A stretch of DNA of 64,000 bases, taken from positions 62,001 through 126,000 of the forward strand of contig JACZKE010000014.1 of NCBI GenBank assembly GCA_014860225.1. Direction: 5' to 3'. Positions 10,495 to 20,593 of the stretch are shown piece after piece; the stretch's first letter is position 1; every line of letters begins with the position of its first letter. The notes beneath the pieces were generated by a model that was given only the letters and a program-made list of their open reading frames with translations, was not told the origin of the DNA and ran no database searches. Source of the stretch: Desulfuromonadales bacterium (GTDB lineage Bacteria; Desulfobacterota; Desulfuromonadia; Desulfuromonadales; BM103). The position numbers and the translations under genes are program-made.

Positions 10495-10955
10495 CAGCCT
10501 CCGGAGATTACGTGTTCAAAGAGGCACGCCTTGATACCTGACTCTTCCAACATCTCCATGGAGAGTGTATCTGCATAGCCTTTTAGATAAATGACTTTGT
10601 CAATTCCTGCATTTATCAACATTTTCGTGCAGATAATACAAGGCGAGTCGGTACAGTAAAGAACAGCATTCTCAATATTAACGCCATGCCGGGCCGCCTG
10701 AATAATAGCATTCTGTTCGGCATGCAGACCTCGGCAGAGCTCATGCCGCTCACCGGAAGGTACGTTCAGTTGTTCACGGAGACAGCCGGCCACGTCACAG
10801 TGCGTGATGCCGCTGGGTGTTCCATTATAACCGGTCGCAAGTATATTCTTATCCTTGACCATCACGGCACCAACCTGGCGACGCATGCAGGTTGAGCGTC
10901 GCGCCACCTGGCGGGTGATATCCATGAAGTATTCGTCCCAGGACGGTCGCTCCAT
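10491..10955 (-). CDS. comEB: dCMP deaminase (ComEB family)
   Basis: It deaminates dCMP to dUMP to feed thymidylate synthesis. The 154-residue protein starts [21 protein letters not shown], the usual N-terminus. Zinc ligands are HAE in [10 protein letters not shown] and the PCIIC pair in [11 protein letters not shown], with the proton-shuttle glutamate in HAE. An additional CDVAGCLRE segment matches the second zinc site seen in dCMP deaminases. It directly abuts glyA (the glyA stop is 1 bp upstream) and overlaps nrdR by 4 bp, so the three are cotranscribed. Confidence 0.93.
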   Translation of the reverse strand: MERPSWDEYFMDITRQVARRSTCMRRQVGAVMVKDKNILATGYNGTPSGITHCDVAGCLREQLNVPSGERHELCRGLHAEQNAIIQAARHGVNIENAVLYCTDSPCIICTKMLINAGIDKVIYLKGYADTLSMEMLEESGIKACLFEHVISGGC

Positions 10956-12206
10956 CTAAACGAGCCTGTGCGCGTACAAAGGAAATTGTTGGCAGAGTTC
11001 TCTGATTTCGTTACGGATTCTGGCAAGCACTTTCTCATTTTCAAGATTCTGCAGTGCTTCATCAATCCATGCACCGATTTGACGCATTTCCTTCTCTTTA
11101 AGTCCACGTGTTGTGCTTGCCGGGGTGCCGATTCGGACTCCGCTGGTGACAAATGGCGAGCGGGTATCAAAAGGAACCGCATTCTTGTTGACCGTAATCC
11201 CGGCCTCTTCAAGGACTGCCTCTGCAACCTTGCCAGTCAACTCGGTTCCGGTGAAATCAAGCAGCATCAGATGGTTGTCGGTGCCCCCCGAGACCAGATT
11301 GTAACCACGGGAGACAAGCTCCTCTGCAAGAGCCTGGGCGTTTTTTACCACCTGCTCGGCATAAGTCTTGAATTCAGGGGCGAGGGCTTCCTTGAAGGCG
11401 ACAGCCTTAGCGGCGATCACATGCATCAAAGGCCCGCCCTGAATCCCCGGGAAGATGTTGCTGTTCAATGTCTTGGCAAACTCTTCACGGCAAAGGATCA
11501 TACCTCCACGCGGACCTCGCAGAGTTTTGTGTGTCGTGGTTGTAATATACTCCGCATGCGGAACTGGCGTCGGATGGACTCCAGCGGCAACCAGCCCGGC
11601 GATATGTGCCATATCGACCATGACCGGTGCACCAACCATATCGGCAATCTGCCGGAAGGCTTCGAAATCCAGGGTACGGGGATAAGCACTGGCACCCACC
11701 ACGATCAACTTCGGCTGATGCTCTTTAGCCAATCGCTCCACTTCGTCGTAATCAATTCTACCGGTTTCTTTGCGAAGACCATAAGGTACGATATTGAACA
11801 GCTTTCCGGAAAAGTTCACCGGAGAGCCGTGCGTCAGGTGCCCGCCATGCGCGAGATTCATCCCAAGCACAGTATCTCCGGGCTTACAGGCAGCAAAGTA
11901 GACGGCCATGTTAGCCTGCGAACCGGAATGAGCCTGGACATTAGCATGCTCAGCTCCGAAGAGTTGCTTGGCACGATCAATAGCCAGCTGTTCGGCAACA
12001 TCGACAAATTCGCAGCCGCCATAATATCTTTTGCCTGGATACCCTTCGGCATATTTATTGGTAAGTACAGAGCCTTGAGCGGCGAGGACTTCCTCACTGA
12101 CAAAGTTTTCCGATGCAATGAATTCCAGGCTGTATTCCTGACGTTCCGTTTCCTTGCGAATCGCTGCAGTGATTTCCGGATCGAATTCGGCGAGTTTATC
12201 GAACAT
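10956..12206 (-). CDS. glyA: serine hydroxymethyltransferase
   Basis: This PLP enzyme interconverts serine and glycine with transfer of a one-carbon unit to tetrahydrofolate. The 416-residue form from the ATG at 12206 is chosen because GGAGG lies 7-8 nt upstream and [12 protein letters not shown] is the usual start. An in-frame extension to 12248 would run into the rpiB terminator region. Family marks are [33 protein letters not shown], the PLP lysine in [14 protein letters not shown] and [15 protein letters not shown] terminator separates it from rpiB, so it may have its own promoter, which I could not identify. Confidence 0.96.
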   Translation of the reverse strand: MFDKLAEFDPEITAAIRKETERQEYSLEFIASENFVSEEVLAAQGSVLTNKYAEGYPGKRYYGGCEFVDVAEQLAIDRAKQLFGAEHANVQAHSGSQANMAVYFAACKPGDTVLGMNLAHGGHLTHGSPVNFSGKLFNIVPYGLRKETGRIDYDEVERLAKEHQPKLIVVGASAYPRTLDFEAFRQIADMVGAPVMVDMAHIAGLVAAGVHPTPVPHAEYITTTTHKTLRGPRGGMILCREEFAKTLNSNIFPGIQGGPLMHVIAAKAVAFKEALAPEFKTYAEQVVKNAQALAEELVSRGYNLVSGGTDNHLMLLDFTGTELTGKVAEAVLEEAGITVNKNAVPFDTRSPFVTSGVRIGTPASTTRGLKEKEMRQIGAWIDEALQNLENEKVLARIRNEIRELCQQFPLYAHRLV

Positions 12207-12244
12207 GGCAATTGGCCTCCAGATTTTTTTGTAAATATCGCGAG

Positions 12245-12280
12245 TCAAAAAGTGAAGCGGGCAGGCGATTGGCCTGCCCG
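12245..12280 (-). terminator. Rho-independent terminator after rpiB
   Basis: On the minus strand CGGGCAGGC and GCCTGCCCG form a 9-bp perfect stem with a 5-nt loop, followed by CTTCACTTTTTG. It lies 13 bp after the rpiB stop and about 40 bp before glyA, splitting the long minus-strand block into at least two transcription units. Confidence 0.7.
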
Positions 12281-12292
12281 TAGGGAACTGAG

Positions 12293-12748
12293 TTATAACT
12301 CACCGGCACGTACGGCGGCTTCCAGTTTGGCAATCTTGTCGAGACGCAGTTGGTGACGACCGCCTTCGAAGGTTGCATCAAGCCAGACATTCACCATTTT
12401 TGTAGCCTGGTCTACTGACAGCACTCGCCCACCCAGAACGAGGACATTGGCGTTATTATGCTCCTTGGCCATCTGCGCCATGAACTCATCGGTCGCTAAC
12501 GCAGCACGTACTCCAGGAAATTTATTGGCCACAATCGACATGCCGATTCCCGTTCCGCAGACCAGGATTCCAAGTGCGGCTTCGCCACGAGAAACAGCGC
12601 CGGCAACCTTTTCAGCAAAATCGGGATAATCAACAGACCCGCAGTTGTCAGTGCCGAAATCAGTCACGTTCATTCCACGGGAGGTAAGTACTGCCTTGAC
12701 AGCCTCTTTCAGCTCCAAACCACCATGATCACTGCCAATAACAAACAT
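12293..12748 (-). CDS. rpiB: ribose-5-phosphate isomerase B
   Basis: It interconverts ribose 5-phosphate and ribulose 5-phosphate in the non-oxidative pentose phosphate pathway, which also supplies RibBA with ribulose 5-phosphate. The 151-residue protein has the N-terminal [15 protein letters not shown] motif, the catalytic cysteine in [14 protein letters not shown] and [26 protein letters not shown]. This is the RpiB/LacAB fold, unrelated to RpiA. It lies 5 bp after fabF and ends at a terminator. Confidence 0.94.
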   Translation of the reverse strand: MFVIGSDHGGLELKEAVKAVLTSRGMNVTDFGTDNCGSVDYPDFAEKVAGAVSRGEAALGILVCGTGIGMSIVANKFPGVRAALATDEFMAQMAKEHNNANVLVLGGRVLSVDQATKMVNVWLDATFEGGRHQLRLDKIAKLEAAVRAGEL

Positions 12749-12753
12749 GTTGG

Positions 12754-13986
12754 TTACACCTTGCGGAACAATAAGGTTGCGTTGGTACCACCAAACCCGA
12801 GCGAATTCGAGAGCGCGACCTTCACATCAGCCTTGCGCGCCTCGTTCGGAACGTAATCGAGATCACATTCAGGATCCGGTTCAGTATAATTGATGGTCGG
12901 AGGCACAACACCGCGTCCCATCGCCAGAAGCGTATAAATGGCTTCGACACCACCGGCTGCACCAAGGAGATGGCCCGTCATACTTTTGGTAGAGCTGACC
13001 ATCAACCGCTTGGCGTAGTCTCCAAAGACAGACTTTATCGCCAGGGTTTCGTAGAGATCGTTAAACGGTGTCGAGGTCCCATGGGCATTGATGTAATCAA
13101 CCTCTTCAGGGTTCACGCCAGCCGTATCCAGAGCCATCTTCATGCAACGCGCCGCACCCTCACCGCCAGGTGACGGGGCAGTCAGATGGTAAGCATCACC
13201 GGTCAGACCATAACCGGCAACTTCTCCATAAATTTTAGCCCCACGCTGTTTGGCAGACTCATATTCTTCGAGGATAACGATGCCGGCACCCTCACCCATA
13301 ACAAAACCGTCACGGGATTTCTCGAAGGGGCGACTTGCAGCCTGCGGGTCATCGTTACGCGTCGAAAGGGCTTTCATGACAGAGAACCCCCCCATGCCGA
13401 GCGGGCATATCGTCGATTCTGTACCTCCGGCAATAACAGCATCTGCATCACCGCGTTGAATGATGCGAAAAGCCTCACCAATCGAATGAGTGCCTGTGGC
13501 ACAAGCAGACACTGGCGCAAGGTTGGGCCCCTTGGCACCGCTTTTTATGGAAATCTGGCCAGCAGCCAGATTGATAATCGTCATCGGGATAAAAAATGGG
13601 CTGATCTTGCGGTATCCGCCAGTAGACATGGCTTCATGATACTTTTCGATAGCAGGGAGACCGCCCATTCCGGAGCCGACCACAACACCGACACGCTCGG
13701 CATTGCCGGCATTGATCTCCAGACCGGAATCAGCCAGAGCCATGGCCGCCGCGCCAAGAGCATAGTGGATAAAGAGGTCCATCTTACGGGCCTCTTTTTT
13801 GTCGAAAAACTCTTCTTCGGGGAAATCCCTGACCTCGCCGGCGAATTTGACCGGGAAATCCGAAGCGTCAAAACGGGTGATCGGACCGATACCGGAGCGG
13901 CCATTTATCAGGGCGTCCCAGTTCTTTTCAATTCCGGTACCCAGAGGGGAAGTGATCCCCAGGCCGGTTACAACAACTCTGCGCAT
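12754..13986 (-). CDS. fabF: 3-oxoacyl-[ACP] synthase II (KAS II)
   Basis: It elongates acyl-ACP with malonyl-ACP in type II fatty acid synthesis. The ATG at 13986 (410 aa, [16 protein letters not shown]) is the correct start: GGGAGGA precedes it by about 10 nt, and the longer frame to 14067 is unsupported. The catalytic triad is visible as C in [15 protein letters not shown] in [12 protein letters not shown] and H in [15 protein letters not shown]. It sits about 110 bp downstream of acpP, the usual acpP-fabF pair. Confidence 0.96.
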   Translation of the reverse strand: MRRVVVTGLGITSPLGTGIEKNWDALINGRSGIGPITRFDASDFPVKFAGEVRDFPEEEFFDKKEARKMDLFIHYALGAAAMALADSGLEINAGNAERVGVVVGSGMGGLPAIEKYHEAMSTGGYRKISPFFIPMTIINLAAGQISIKSGAKGPNLAPVSACATGTHSIGEAFRIIQRGDADAVIAGGTESTICPLGMGGFSVMKALSTRNDDPQAASRPFEKSRDGFVMGEGAGIVILEEYESAKQRGAKIYGEVAGYGLTGDAYHLTAPSPGGEGAARCMKMALDTAGVNPEEVDYINAHGTSTPFNDLYETLAIKSVFGDYAKRLMVSSTKSMTGHLLGAAGGVEAIYTLLAMGRGVVPPTINYTEPDPECDLDYVPNEARKADVKVALSNSLGFGGTNATLLFRKV

Positions 13987-14097
13987 GAGGCTATTGTCCT
14001 CCCAACACAAAGCCGGCCACCGGTAACCCAATCGGGCCACCGGGGCAGGTTCTGTTATAAGCGACAACCTCAGCGGTAAGCCAAGGTTGCCAAAGGT

Positions 14098-14331
14098 TTA
14101 GGAATTTTCGCCGATATAGTCGATGGCATTCTGAACTGTCTGGATTTTTTCGGCATCTTCATCAGAAATTTCGATGTCGAATTCTTCCTCAAGAGCCATA
14201 ACCAGCTCTACGGTATCCAGGGAATCAGCGCCCAGATCGTCCATGAAAGACGCTTCTGTCGTAACCTGATCCTCATCAACACCCAACTGCTCTGCAACGA
14301 TCTGCTTGATACGCTCTGCAACACTTGCCAT
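14098..14331 (-). CDS. acpP: acyl carrier protein
   Basis: This 77-residue acidic four-helix protein carries growing acyl chains on a 4'-phosphopantetheine arm. The attachment serine is S37 in [18 protein letters not shown], and the C-terminus [14 protein letters not shown] is typical. The ATG at 14331 has a perfect AAGGAGG site 7 nt upstream. A longer in-frame reading (to 14514) runs into fabG and is spurious. The gene lies between fabG and fabF in the standard cluster order. Confidence 0.97.
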   Translation of the reverse strand: MASVAERIKQIVAEQLGVDEDQVTTEASFMDDLGADSLDTVELVMALEEEFDIEISDEDAEKIQTVQNAIDYIGENS

Positions 14332-14407
14332 TTTATTTTCCTCCTTCTTGGTTTCGATCCGATCTATGACCGTCTCATTTTGCTTTGTTATAATAACCCC
14401 GATGAGC

Positions 14408-15145
14408 TTACATGTACATGCCGCCATTAACGCCAAGCACCTGTCCAGTAATATAGGATGACTGGTCAGATGCCAGGAAAAGTACGGCATTGGCAACGTC
14501 TTCCGCTTCACCAAGACGACCCAGTGGAATTTGTTCGGTCATGGTTTCACGGGCTTTGTCAGTCATTTTTTCAGTCATTTCAGTAACGATGAAACCTGGT
14601 GTTACAGCATTCACTGTCACATTGCGACGGGCCAGCTCGCGCGCGACAGACTTGGTCAATCCAAGCAGACCGGCTTTGCTGGCAGAGTAGTTAACCTGAC
14701 CGGCATTGCCCATTTCTCCCACCACCGAGGATATATTAATAATACGCCCATTTCTCTGCTTGCTCATAAATTTTGCCGCAGCACGGGTGCAGAGGAACGC
14801 ACCTTTCAGGTTCGTATCAATCACAGCATCCCAGTCGTCATTTTTCATGCGCAACAACAAACCGTCACGCGTTATCCCGGCGTTGTTGACCAGAATATCA
14901 ACCCTTCCATATGTAGCGACCGTCTGGTCGATGAGATTGTTTGCTTCAGCTTCCACAGCCACATCCGCAACCACAGACACAGCTTCTCCACCTTGCGTCC
15001 TGATTTCAGCGACAAGGCTCTCAAGAGCCTCGACATTGCGGGCCGATGCAACGACTTTAGCGCCCTGCGCAGCAAGTGCAACAGCAATGAAACGGCCGAT
15101 GCCGCGTGACGCTCCGGTAACAATGGCAACTTTATCAGACAGCAT
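14408..15145 (-). CDS. fabG: 3-oxoacyl-[ACP] reductase FabG
   Basis: This NADPH-dependent short-chain dehydrogenase reduces 3-ketoacyl-ACP. The 245-residue Rossmann protein has the TGASRGIG cofactor loop (residues 10-17), [16 protein letters not shown], the catalytic serine in [12 protein letters not shown], the Y-x3-K pair in [15 protein letters not shown] and the C-terminal [15 protein letters not shown] that is specific to FabG among SDRs. It follows fabD by 18 bp. Confidence 0.96.
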   Translation of the reverse strand: MLSDKVAIVTGASRGIGRFIAVALAAQGAKVVASARNVEALESLVAEIRTQGGEAVSVVADVAVEAEANNLIDQTVATYGRVDILVNNAGITRDGLLLRMKNDDWDAVIDTNLKGAFLCTRAAAKFMSKQRNGRIINISSVVGEMGNAGQVNYSASKAGLLGLTKSVARELARRNVTVNAVTPGFIVTEMTEKMTDKARETMTEQIPLGRLGEAEDVANAVLFLASDQSSYITGQVLGVNGGMYM

Positions 15146-15163
15146 TTCTCAAGCCTCCCGCAG

Positions 15164-16084
15164 TCATTTTACCAAGGCTTTGATATCAGCCACATTCTGC
15201 ACGTTTTGCACGGTGCTTTCTTTCGCCATACGTTTCACCAGGCCGGAGAGGACCTTGCCCGGACCGATCTCAATGTAACGTTCAACATCAAGGTTGACCA
15301 TGCAGGCAATCGACTCTTGCCAGCGTACCGGTGCACTGACTTGACGGACCAGCAGGTCACGCACTCGAGAGACATCCTGATTCGGTGTCGCCTCCACGTT
15401 AGTTATAACCGGTAAATGCATCTCATCAATAATAATGTCGGCCAGGACATCAGCTAAACGCTCACCGGCAGGAACCATCAGGCTGCAATGGAAAGGCGCA
15501 CTGACCGGCAACGGCATCGCCCTCTTCGCACCCTTTTCCTTAGCCAGATCAATTGCGCGTGAGACCGCTTCAGTATGACCGGCAATAACCACTTGTCCGT
15601 CGCTGTTATAATTGGCTGGTGACACGACCTGGCCCCGGGCTGCATCGCGACAAACAACACCCAGAGATTCAAGGTCAAGGCCAAGAATCGCAGCCATTGA
15701 ACCGGTGCCAACCGGAACGGCTTCCTGCATGAAGATCCCGCGTTGACGAACCGTTCGGACAGCATCAGCGAACTTCAGACCACCGCTACAAACGAGGGCA
15801 CTGTATTCACCAAGTGAATGCCCGGCTGCGAACGCAGGGACAAGGCCGGTTTCGGCTTCAAGGACTCGTAAAGCAGCCACACTGGCCGCGAGTATTGCCG
15901 GCTGCGTATTGGCAGTCAACCTGAGGTCATCTTCCGGGCCATAATAGCAGAGTGAAGCGAGGTCGAAGCCGATGGCGTCGTTTGCTTCCTCAAAGGTTTG
16001 GCGGGCAACCGAAAAATTCTCGGCGAGCTCTTTGCCCATACCGGCATGTTGTGAACCCTGGCCGGGAAATAGAAAAGCAATCAT
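15164..16084 (-). CDS. fabD: malonyl-CoA:ACP transacylase
   Basis: It loads malonyl groups onto ACP. The 306-residue protein starts IAFLFPGQGSQHAGMGKELAE, the expected oxyanion-hole segment. The nucleophile serine is in FAAGHSLGEYSALV (about residue 91), and the catalytic histidine is in PVSAPFHCSLM. It lies between fabH and fabG. Confidence 0.96.
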   Translation of the reverse strand: MIAFLFPGQGSQHAGMGKELAENFSVARQTFEEANDAIGFDLASLCYYGPEDDLRLTANTQPAILAASVAALRVLEAETGLVPAFAAGHSLGEYSALVCSGGLKFADAVRTVRQRGIFMQEAVPVGTGSMAAILGLDLESLGVVCRDAARGQVVSPANYNSDGQVVIAGHTEAVSRAIDLAKEKGAKRAMPLPVSAPFHCSLMVPAGERLADVLADIIIDEMHLPVITNVEATPNQDVSRVRDLLVRQVSAPVRWQESIACMVNLDVERYIEIGPGKVLSGLVKRMAKESTVQNVQNVADIKALVK

Positions 16085-16120
16085 CGTAGTCAGACACCTT
16101 AAACCGCTAAAAAGTTCAGA

Positions 16121-17101
16121 TTACCAACGCACTATAGCTGAGGCCCAGGTAAAACCGCCACCAAAAGCATCGAGCAGCAGGATATCGCCTTCCTTGATTC
16201 GGCCAGCACGGTTTGCTTCGTCCATGGCAAGCGGAATCGTTGCGCCCGAGGTATTGCCGAAACGCTCGACATTGATATAGACCTGATCATCTCTGAAACC
16301 AATTTTTTTCGCCGTAGCATTCAGAATACGGATATTGGCCTGATGAGGAATAAACAAATCGACATCTTCTACAGACATATTGTTTGCTTTCAGAGCGATA
16401 TTGGCCACATCGGTCATCGAACGCACGGCGACCTTGAAAACTTCGTTGCCCTGCATATGCAAGAAGTAGTTTCGATCCTTCAGTGCTTGCTCGCTCGGCT
16501 GCATCCTGGTACCAAACCCGGGCTGGTAAAGAAGCTCGAGATGGGTTCCATCTGCATGCAGGTGTGTGGAAAGAACTCCGTGTTCTCCTTCACAGGCTTC
16601 AAGAACAACGGCACCGGCAGCATCTCCAAAAAGTATGCAGGTGTTACGGTCCTCCCAGTTGACAATCCGGCTCAGAGCTTCAGCACCGATAACCAGCGCT
16701 TTTTTGCTGCGACCTGCTTCAACGCGATCGACAGCACAGGACAAGGCGTATAAAAAACCACTGCAGGCGGCAGACACATCAAAAGCACCGGCATTGATCG
16801 CGCCGAGATTGCTTTGAACGATACAAGCAGTTGCCGGCCATGGATAATCACCGGTAATTGTGCCGACGACGATCAGGTCGATGTCCGCAGCACTGACACC
16901 TGCCATCTCCATCGCACGTTCTGCAGCTCGCGTTGCCAGATCCGAGGTGTTTTCGCCATCAGCAGCAATATGACGCTCATTAATTCCTGTACGCGTCCTG
17001 ATCCATTCATCGCTCGTATCGAGAAATTTCTCTATATCCAGATTGGTCAGAACTTTTTCAGGAACATAGGATCCTGTACCGGTGATTCTTGCTCTGATCA
17101 C
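16121..17101 (-). CDS. fabH: 3-oxoacyl-[ACP] synthase III (KAS III)
   Basis: It initiates fatty acid synthesis by condensing acetyl-CoA (or a branched primer) with malonyl-ACP. The 326-residue protein has the catalytic cysteine in [12 protein letters not shown], histidine in [11 protein letters not shown] and asparagine in [13 protein letters not shown], the complete C-H-N triad of this class. Its start overlaps the plsX stop by 4 bp, so it is translationally coupled to plsX. Confidence 0.96.
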   Translation of the reverse strand: MIRARITGTGSYVPEKVLTNLDIEKFLDTSDEWIRTRTGINERHIAADGENTSDLATRAAERAMEMAGVSAADIDLIVVGTITGDYPWPATACIVQSNLGAINAGAFDVSAACSGFLYALSCAVDRVEAGRSKKALVIGAEALSRIVNWEDRNTCILFGDAAGAVVLEACEGEHGVLSTHLHADGTHLELLYQPGFGTRMQPSEQALKDRNYFLHMQGNEVFKVAVRSMTDVANIALKANNMSVEDVDLFIPHQANIRILNATAKKIGFRDDQVYINVERFGNTSGATIPLAMDEANRAGRIKEGDILLLDAFGGGFTWASAIVRW

Positions 17102-18168
17102 AATTCTGCTCCTTGCAAAGTACTCGTTGAGCTAACGTCAGAGCCGGAGCCACCATGGTTTTCTGTACGGATTTCTTCAAGACGTTCGTTCAACTTCCTG
17201 TTGACCTGACTGGTCTCGCTGTCATAGGCCATTTTGATGGCATTCATGATAGCCCGGGGACTGGAACTGCCGTGACAGATCATTGCTGTCCCCTGAATCC
17301 CCAACAAAGGCGCACCGCCATATTCTGCATAGTCGATTTTCTTGCGAAAAGCTTTGAGGGCAGGCCTGACCAGCAGGTATCCAAGTCTGGATAACAGCCT
17401 CGAGTTCAACTCTTCACGCAGCATAAGGCTCATTGCCTCTGCCAGTCCTTCTGAAACCTTCAGGACGACATTGCCGACGAATCCGTCACAAACAACAACA
17501 TCAATATGACCATTATAGATGTCACGACCTTCGGTATAGCCGACATAATTTAGCGAGGTTTTTTTAAGGGCCAGACTGGCTTCACGAGTCAAGTCATTCC
17601 CCTTGGACTCCTCTTCGCCATTTGACAGAAGACCGACACGCGGCTTACTTTTGCCAAGCATCTGGGAAGCATATACACTGCCCATCAAGGCAAACTGAAC
17701 AAGATGTGGAGGTTTACAGTCAACATTGCCACCTACATCCAGGATAAGCGTCTGGTCTTTGAGATTTGGAACGACCGTCGCGATAGCCGGACGGTCTATA
17801 CCGGGGATACGCTTAAGGACAAACATGCCTGCCGCCATTGTGGCACCGGAATTACCGGTGCTGACCACAGCATTGGCTGTCCCTTGCTTGATAAGGTCAA
17901 ATGCAACGCGAATAGAAGAGTTCTTCTTTTTGCGTACCGCATCAGAAGCCGGGTCTTGCATGCCGACAATTTCACTTGCATGCACAACGCTGATATCCAG
18001 GCCCGTAACATCATGGCGCAGCAGCTCAGCTTTAACTGATTCGGCCTGACCAACAAGTACAATAGGGATCTGCCATTGCCTGGCAGCCATAACGGCACCG
18101 GCAATCTCATGAGCGGGCGCATGGTCTCCTCCCATGACATCAACGGCGACTATGGGACTGTTACTCAA
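17098..18168 (-). CDS. plsX: phosphate acyltransferase PlsX
   Basis: It converts acyl-ACP to acyl-phosphate, the donor for PlsY in phospholipid synthesis. The 356-residue protein has the N-terminal [12 protein letters not shown] block, [36 protein letters not shown] and [16 protein letters not shown], which together are diagnostic. The last roughly 30 residues ([20 protein letters not shown]) are a serine/glycine-rich tail that is probably disordered. It lies 11 bp after rpmF in the conserved rpmF-plsX-fab order. Confidence 0.96.
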   Translation of the reverse strand: MSNSPIVAVDVMGGDHAPAHEIAGAVMAARQWQIPIVLVGQAESVKAELLRHDVTGLDISVVHASEIVGMQDPASDAVRKKKNSSIRVAFDLIKQGTANAVVSTGNSGATMAAGMFVLKRIPGIDRPAIATVVPNLKDQTLILDVGGNVDCKPPHLVQFALMGSVYASQMLGKSKPRVGLLSNGEEESKGNDLTREASLALKKTSLNYVGYTEGRDIYNGHIDVVVCDGFVGNVVLKVSEGLAEAMSLMLREELNSRLLSRLGYLLVRPALKAFRKKIDYAEYGGAPLLGIQGTAMICHGSSSPRAIMNAIKMAYDSETSQVNRKLNERLEEIRTENHGGSGSDVSSTSTLQGAEL

Positions 18169-18179
18169 AAGAAACGTCC

Positions 18180-18359
18180 CTACTCTTTGGTACCAAGAAC
18201 ATCCTTGCCCTTATAACTGCCACAGGAAGGACAAGCGCGATGAGACTGTTTCGGCTCTTTGCATTGCGGACAGAGAGAGATTCCGGGAGCTTTAAGGGCA
18301 TCATGGGAGCGGCGCATATCGCGCTTGGATTTCGAGGTCTTTTTCTTTGGTACCGCCAT
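18180..18359 (-). CDS. rpmF: 50S ribosomal protein L32
   Basis: This 59-residue protein reads [19 protein letters not shown] at the N-terminus, then CPQC and CPSC pairs (residues about 30-33 and 43-46). It is the zinc-binding C+ form of L32 and ends [11 protein letters not shown]. It is read from the ATG at 18359 to the TAG at 18180-18182. It sits between yceD and plsX, the near-universal context for L32. The C+ form (rather than C-) implies zinc-dependent folding. Confidence 0.96.
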   Translation of the reverse strand: MAVPKKKTSKSKRDMRRSHDALKAPGISLCPQCKEPKQSHRACPSCGSYKGKDVLGTKE

Positions 18360-18434
18360 TGTCTGAGTGTCTCCTTGAATACCGGAAGAACCGGTTTTTT
18401 GTTATATTAGAGCAGGGCTAAAGCCCTTTGATAT

Positions 18435-18980
18435 TCACTGTTTGACTTTAAAATTTTTCAAAGCACCCAACCCGGCATGAAAAACCGGTGGTTCACAATC
18501 ACAACTGACCTGATTAAGATTACCGCCACATACAGGGCAGAGCCCCTTGCATGTTTCCTGACACAACGGCTGTTGAGGCAATGCCATGATGATTTCCTGG
18601 TCGAGGTCTGGACGTAAATCAATTTCAGGGCCGGAGAACGGAATCAACCCGAGTTCTTCACTCTGTATTTCAATGTCTTCACCGGGAGCAGTTTCTTCAC
18701 TATCCTCTTTGCCGGCATAACAGAGCATAACCTGAATTTCCAGTTGACTGACTACCGGCATCAGGCATCGACTGCAGGGGGAAGTAACTTGCGTCGTCAG
18801 CAAGCCCGCCACTTCGATGACATCCCCAGCCCAGGTCACCTCCAAGGTGCCATGGATTGCTTCATTAAAAGCGACGGTTCCCTGTTCGATAAGCTCGCGC
18901 AGGACAGGGAAGTCTGTAGCCTGCTCATTGAGTTTGATCTGGCGTGGTCGTCGTTTAAGTTTGTCGATCTGTATCAGCAC
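18435..18980 (-). CDS. yceD: YceD/DUF177 family protein
   Basis: This conserved protein of the DUF177 family is nearly always encoded next to rpmF; genetic links to 23S rRNA metabolism are known for relatives, but the biochemical role is not settled. The 181 residues contain a CSRCLMPV motif in the middle (about residues 90-97) and a C-terminal cysteine cluster, CQETCKGLCPVCGGNLN..CDCE, likely to bind zinc. It is the first gene of the rpmF-plsX-fab operon, with a promoter 36 bp upstream. Confidence 0.85.
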   Translation of the reverse strand: MLIQIDKLKRRPRQIKLNEQATDFPVLRELIEQGTVAFNEAIHGTLEVTWAGDVIEVAGLLTTQVTSPCSRCLMPVVSQLEIQVMLCYAGKEDSEETAPGEDIEIQSEELGLIPFSGPEIDLRPDLDQEIIMALPQQPLCQETCKGLCPVCGGNLNQVSCDCEPPVFHAGLGALKNFKVKQ

Positions 18981-19015
18981 GTCAATCTATCTCATGGCAA
19001 ATCAGGCAAGGCGCC

Positions 19016-19043
19016 AGTATAGGAACCAACCGGAAACAGTCAA
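19016..19043 (-). promoter_or_regulatory. sigma-70 promoter of the yceD-rpmF-plsX-fab operon
   Basis: On the minus strand TTGACT (19043-19038) and TATACT (19021-19016) are separated by 16 bp and lie just upstream of yceD. This is one of the best promoter matches in the window and explains transcription of at least yceD through rpiB. Confidence 0.7.
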
Positions 19044-19100
19044 GAAGTTTTCGCATGTGGCCGAAATTAAGTCCCTTCTATTAACGTATTAAGAATAAAT

Positions 19101-19152
19101 TTGCAAGAGTTTAGTAGTTCGCGCTCAAGGGTCTCTTGCAATCTTGCAAGAG
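19101..19152 (+). promoter_or_regulatory. operator-like TTGCAAGAG repeats upstream of mazG
   Basis: The 9-mer TTGCAAGAG occurs directly at 19101-19109 and as a perfect inverted pair at 19133-19141 and 19144-19152 with a 2-bp spacer. The cluster lies between the divergent yceD promoter and mazG, 43 bp before the mazG start. Three copies in 52 bp look like a regulator-binding site. The regulator is unknown. Confidence 0.45.
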
Positions 19153-19194
19153 CTGCGGTAGAAGGAGTCATCACTGCCTGGGGAAAGTTAAACA

Positions 19195-19887
19195 ATGACT
19201 CATAATAATGCTTGCAATAGTTTAGATTCACTACTGAATATCATGCAGGCTCTCAGAGCACCGAACGGTTGCCCCTGGGATGCAATGCAGACGTCCGAAA
19301 GTCTGACACCTTTCATTTTGGAGGAAGCTTGCGAACTGATTGATGCAATTGAAGAAGGCTCGACAGAGCTTATCCTCGACGAACTCGGCGACTTGCTTCT
19401 GCAAGTCGTTTTTCAAGCACAGATCTTTAAAGAGCGGCAGCAATTTGATTTCTATGATGTTGCCACCGGCATTGCCGAAAAACTGGTGCGACGCCATCCC
19501 CACGTCTTTGCCCAGGATATTCCTAAAGTTCACGTATCCGAACTCGACAGGCAGTGGGATGAGATCAAGCGCTCTGAAGCAACGCATAACAAAAGCTGCC
19601 TTGCAGACCATCTGCCGAGCAAGCTGCCGGCACTGCAACGTGCCCAGAAGCTGATAGTCAAAACTTACCAGGTTGGCCGTCAAGAAGAGCTGCCGGCTTT
19701 ACGTCAAGATCTGCTGCAACAAATGAGCGATTCAAAAAACAGCACTGCAGGATGGAAACTTGATGAGGAGACACTAGGGCAGATTTTATTCCACCTCGTC
19801 AGGCTGGCTCACGAGGCCAATCTGGATGCTGAAGCGGCCCTGCGCAAAATCTCCCGGAAAGCCATCAAACAATTAGATATGGAATGA
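19195..19887 (+). CDS. mazG: nucleoside triphosphate pyrophosphohydrolase MazG
   Basis: It hydrolyses non-canonical or excess NTPs to NMP and pyrophosphate, a house-cleaning enzyme that can also lower ppGpp signalling. The 230-residue protein has the MazG opening block LRAPNGCPWDAMQTSESLTPFILEEACELIDAIEEG, where EE-x2-E and the later ELGDLLLQVVF (E-x2-D) are the magnesium ligands. It continues KLVRRHPHVF and ends with the degenerate second domain. It is slightly shorter than the E. coli enzyme (263 aa). It is divergent from the yceD operon. Confidence 0.94.
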   Translation: MTHNNACNSLDSLLNIMQALRAPNGCPWDAMQTSESLTPFILEEACELIDAIEEGSTELILDELGDLLLQVVFQAQIFKERQQFDFYDVATGIAEKLVRRHPHVFAQDIPKVHVSELDRQWDEIKRSEATHNKSCLADHLPSKLPALQRAQKLIVKTYQVGRQEELPALRQDLLQQMSDSKNSTAGWKLDEETLGQILFHLVRLAHEANLDAEAALRKISRKAIKQLDME

Positions 19888-20198
19888 CGATAATTTTATA
19901 GCTACTTAGTTATTTTGGAACCTGAAACTTTTGTTGTGGTGTCATGCTGGAAACGAAAAAAACAAAGTGTTTCGGGCATCTTCCCACCTTGTCCACAAAA
20001 TATGTGGACAAGGTGTTGAAAAGCATGTGCACAAACCAGTTTCCAAACCACACGACAACCACTCTTACTGTCTGCACAATATTTGGGCAGTTTATTTATT
20101 GAACAATTTCAAATACTTATAGTTGCATGACAAGGTAAACTGGATATGGAGTTTCTTCGGGACAATTTTACCTGCAACAACCTATTAATCGAGGCTGC
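19888..20198. other. AT-rich intergenic region with a 13-bp perfect palindrome
   Basis: There is no gene. A perfect inverted repeat (CACCTTGTCCACA, 5-nt loop, TGTGGACAAGGTG) spans 19985-20015 and is followed by TTGAAAA. It may be the mazG terminator. Its arms contain TTGTCCACA, one base off the DnaA-box consensus TTATCCACA, in inverted orientation, and a third similar 9-mer (TGTGCACAA) lies at 20026-20034. The rest shows nothing I can name. Confidence 0.45.
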
Positions 20199-20591
20199 AT
20201 GTTTATAAGACTACTTTCAATCTTCATATTTGTACCACTTATGGAACTCTACATACTGATTACAGCCGGACAAATTATCGGGATCTGGCCAACTGTCAGC
20301 CTCATCATGCTGACCGGAGTTGCCGGTGCCTGGCTGGCTCGCAGCCAGGGGCTTGAGATTCTGCGCAGGATACAGGATGAAACGGCTCGAGGGCAAATGC
20401 CCGCCATCACATTAATTGATGGCGCGCTGGTCCTTGTCGGCGGCCTGCTGTTGCTGACTCCCGGTTTTTTTACAGATGTACTCGGCTTCAGTTTTCTGGT
20501 TCCTGCAACTCGAAGCCTCTGGCGGCAAGGGCTGACTGTCTGGCTGCAGAGACAGATCCAGCATGGCACGGTTACAATTCACCGTTCTTAA
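20199..20591 (+). CDS. fxsA: FxsA family cytoplasmic membrane protein
   Basis: This 130-residue membrane protein belongs to the FxsA family, named for suppression of F-plasmid exclusion of phage T7; its normal role is unknown. The pattern is clear: a first transmembrane segment (IFIFVPLMELYILITAG), a second (ISLIMLTGVAGAWLARSQG, with the conserved ARSQGLE..R), then the GALVLVGGLLLLTPGFFTDVLGF signature and a basic tail. It stands alone; family A repeat copy A1 begins 3 bp after its stop codon. Confidence 0.88.
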   Translation: MFIRLLSIFIFVPLMELYILITAGQIIGIWPTVSLIMLTGVAGAWLARSQGLEILRRIQDETARGQMPAITLIDGALVLVGGLLLLTPGFFTDVLGFSFLVPATRSLWRQGLTVWLQRQIQHGTVTIHRS

Positions 20592-20593
20592 GC

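Noticed and set aside
10968-12356. 462-codon plus-strand open frame opposite glyA
   Set aside because: It is the antisense shadow of a highly conserved gene, has no family signature or ribosome site, and the minus-strand product is an unmistakable serine hydroxymethyltransferase.
18370-18405. hairpin ACCGG-AAGAA-CCGGT-TTTTT between yceD and rpmF as a terminator
   Set aside because: The T-run is on the plus strand, opposite to the operon, so it would not end the yceD-rpmF transcript; no plus-strand gene precedes it.
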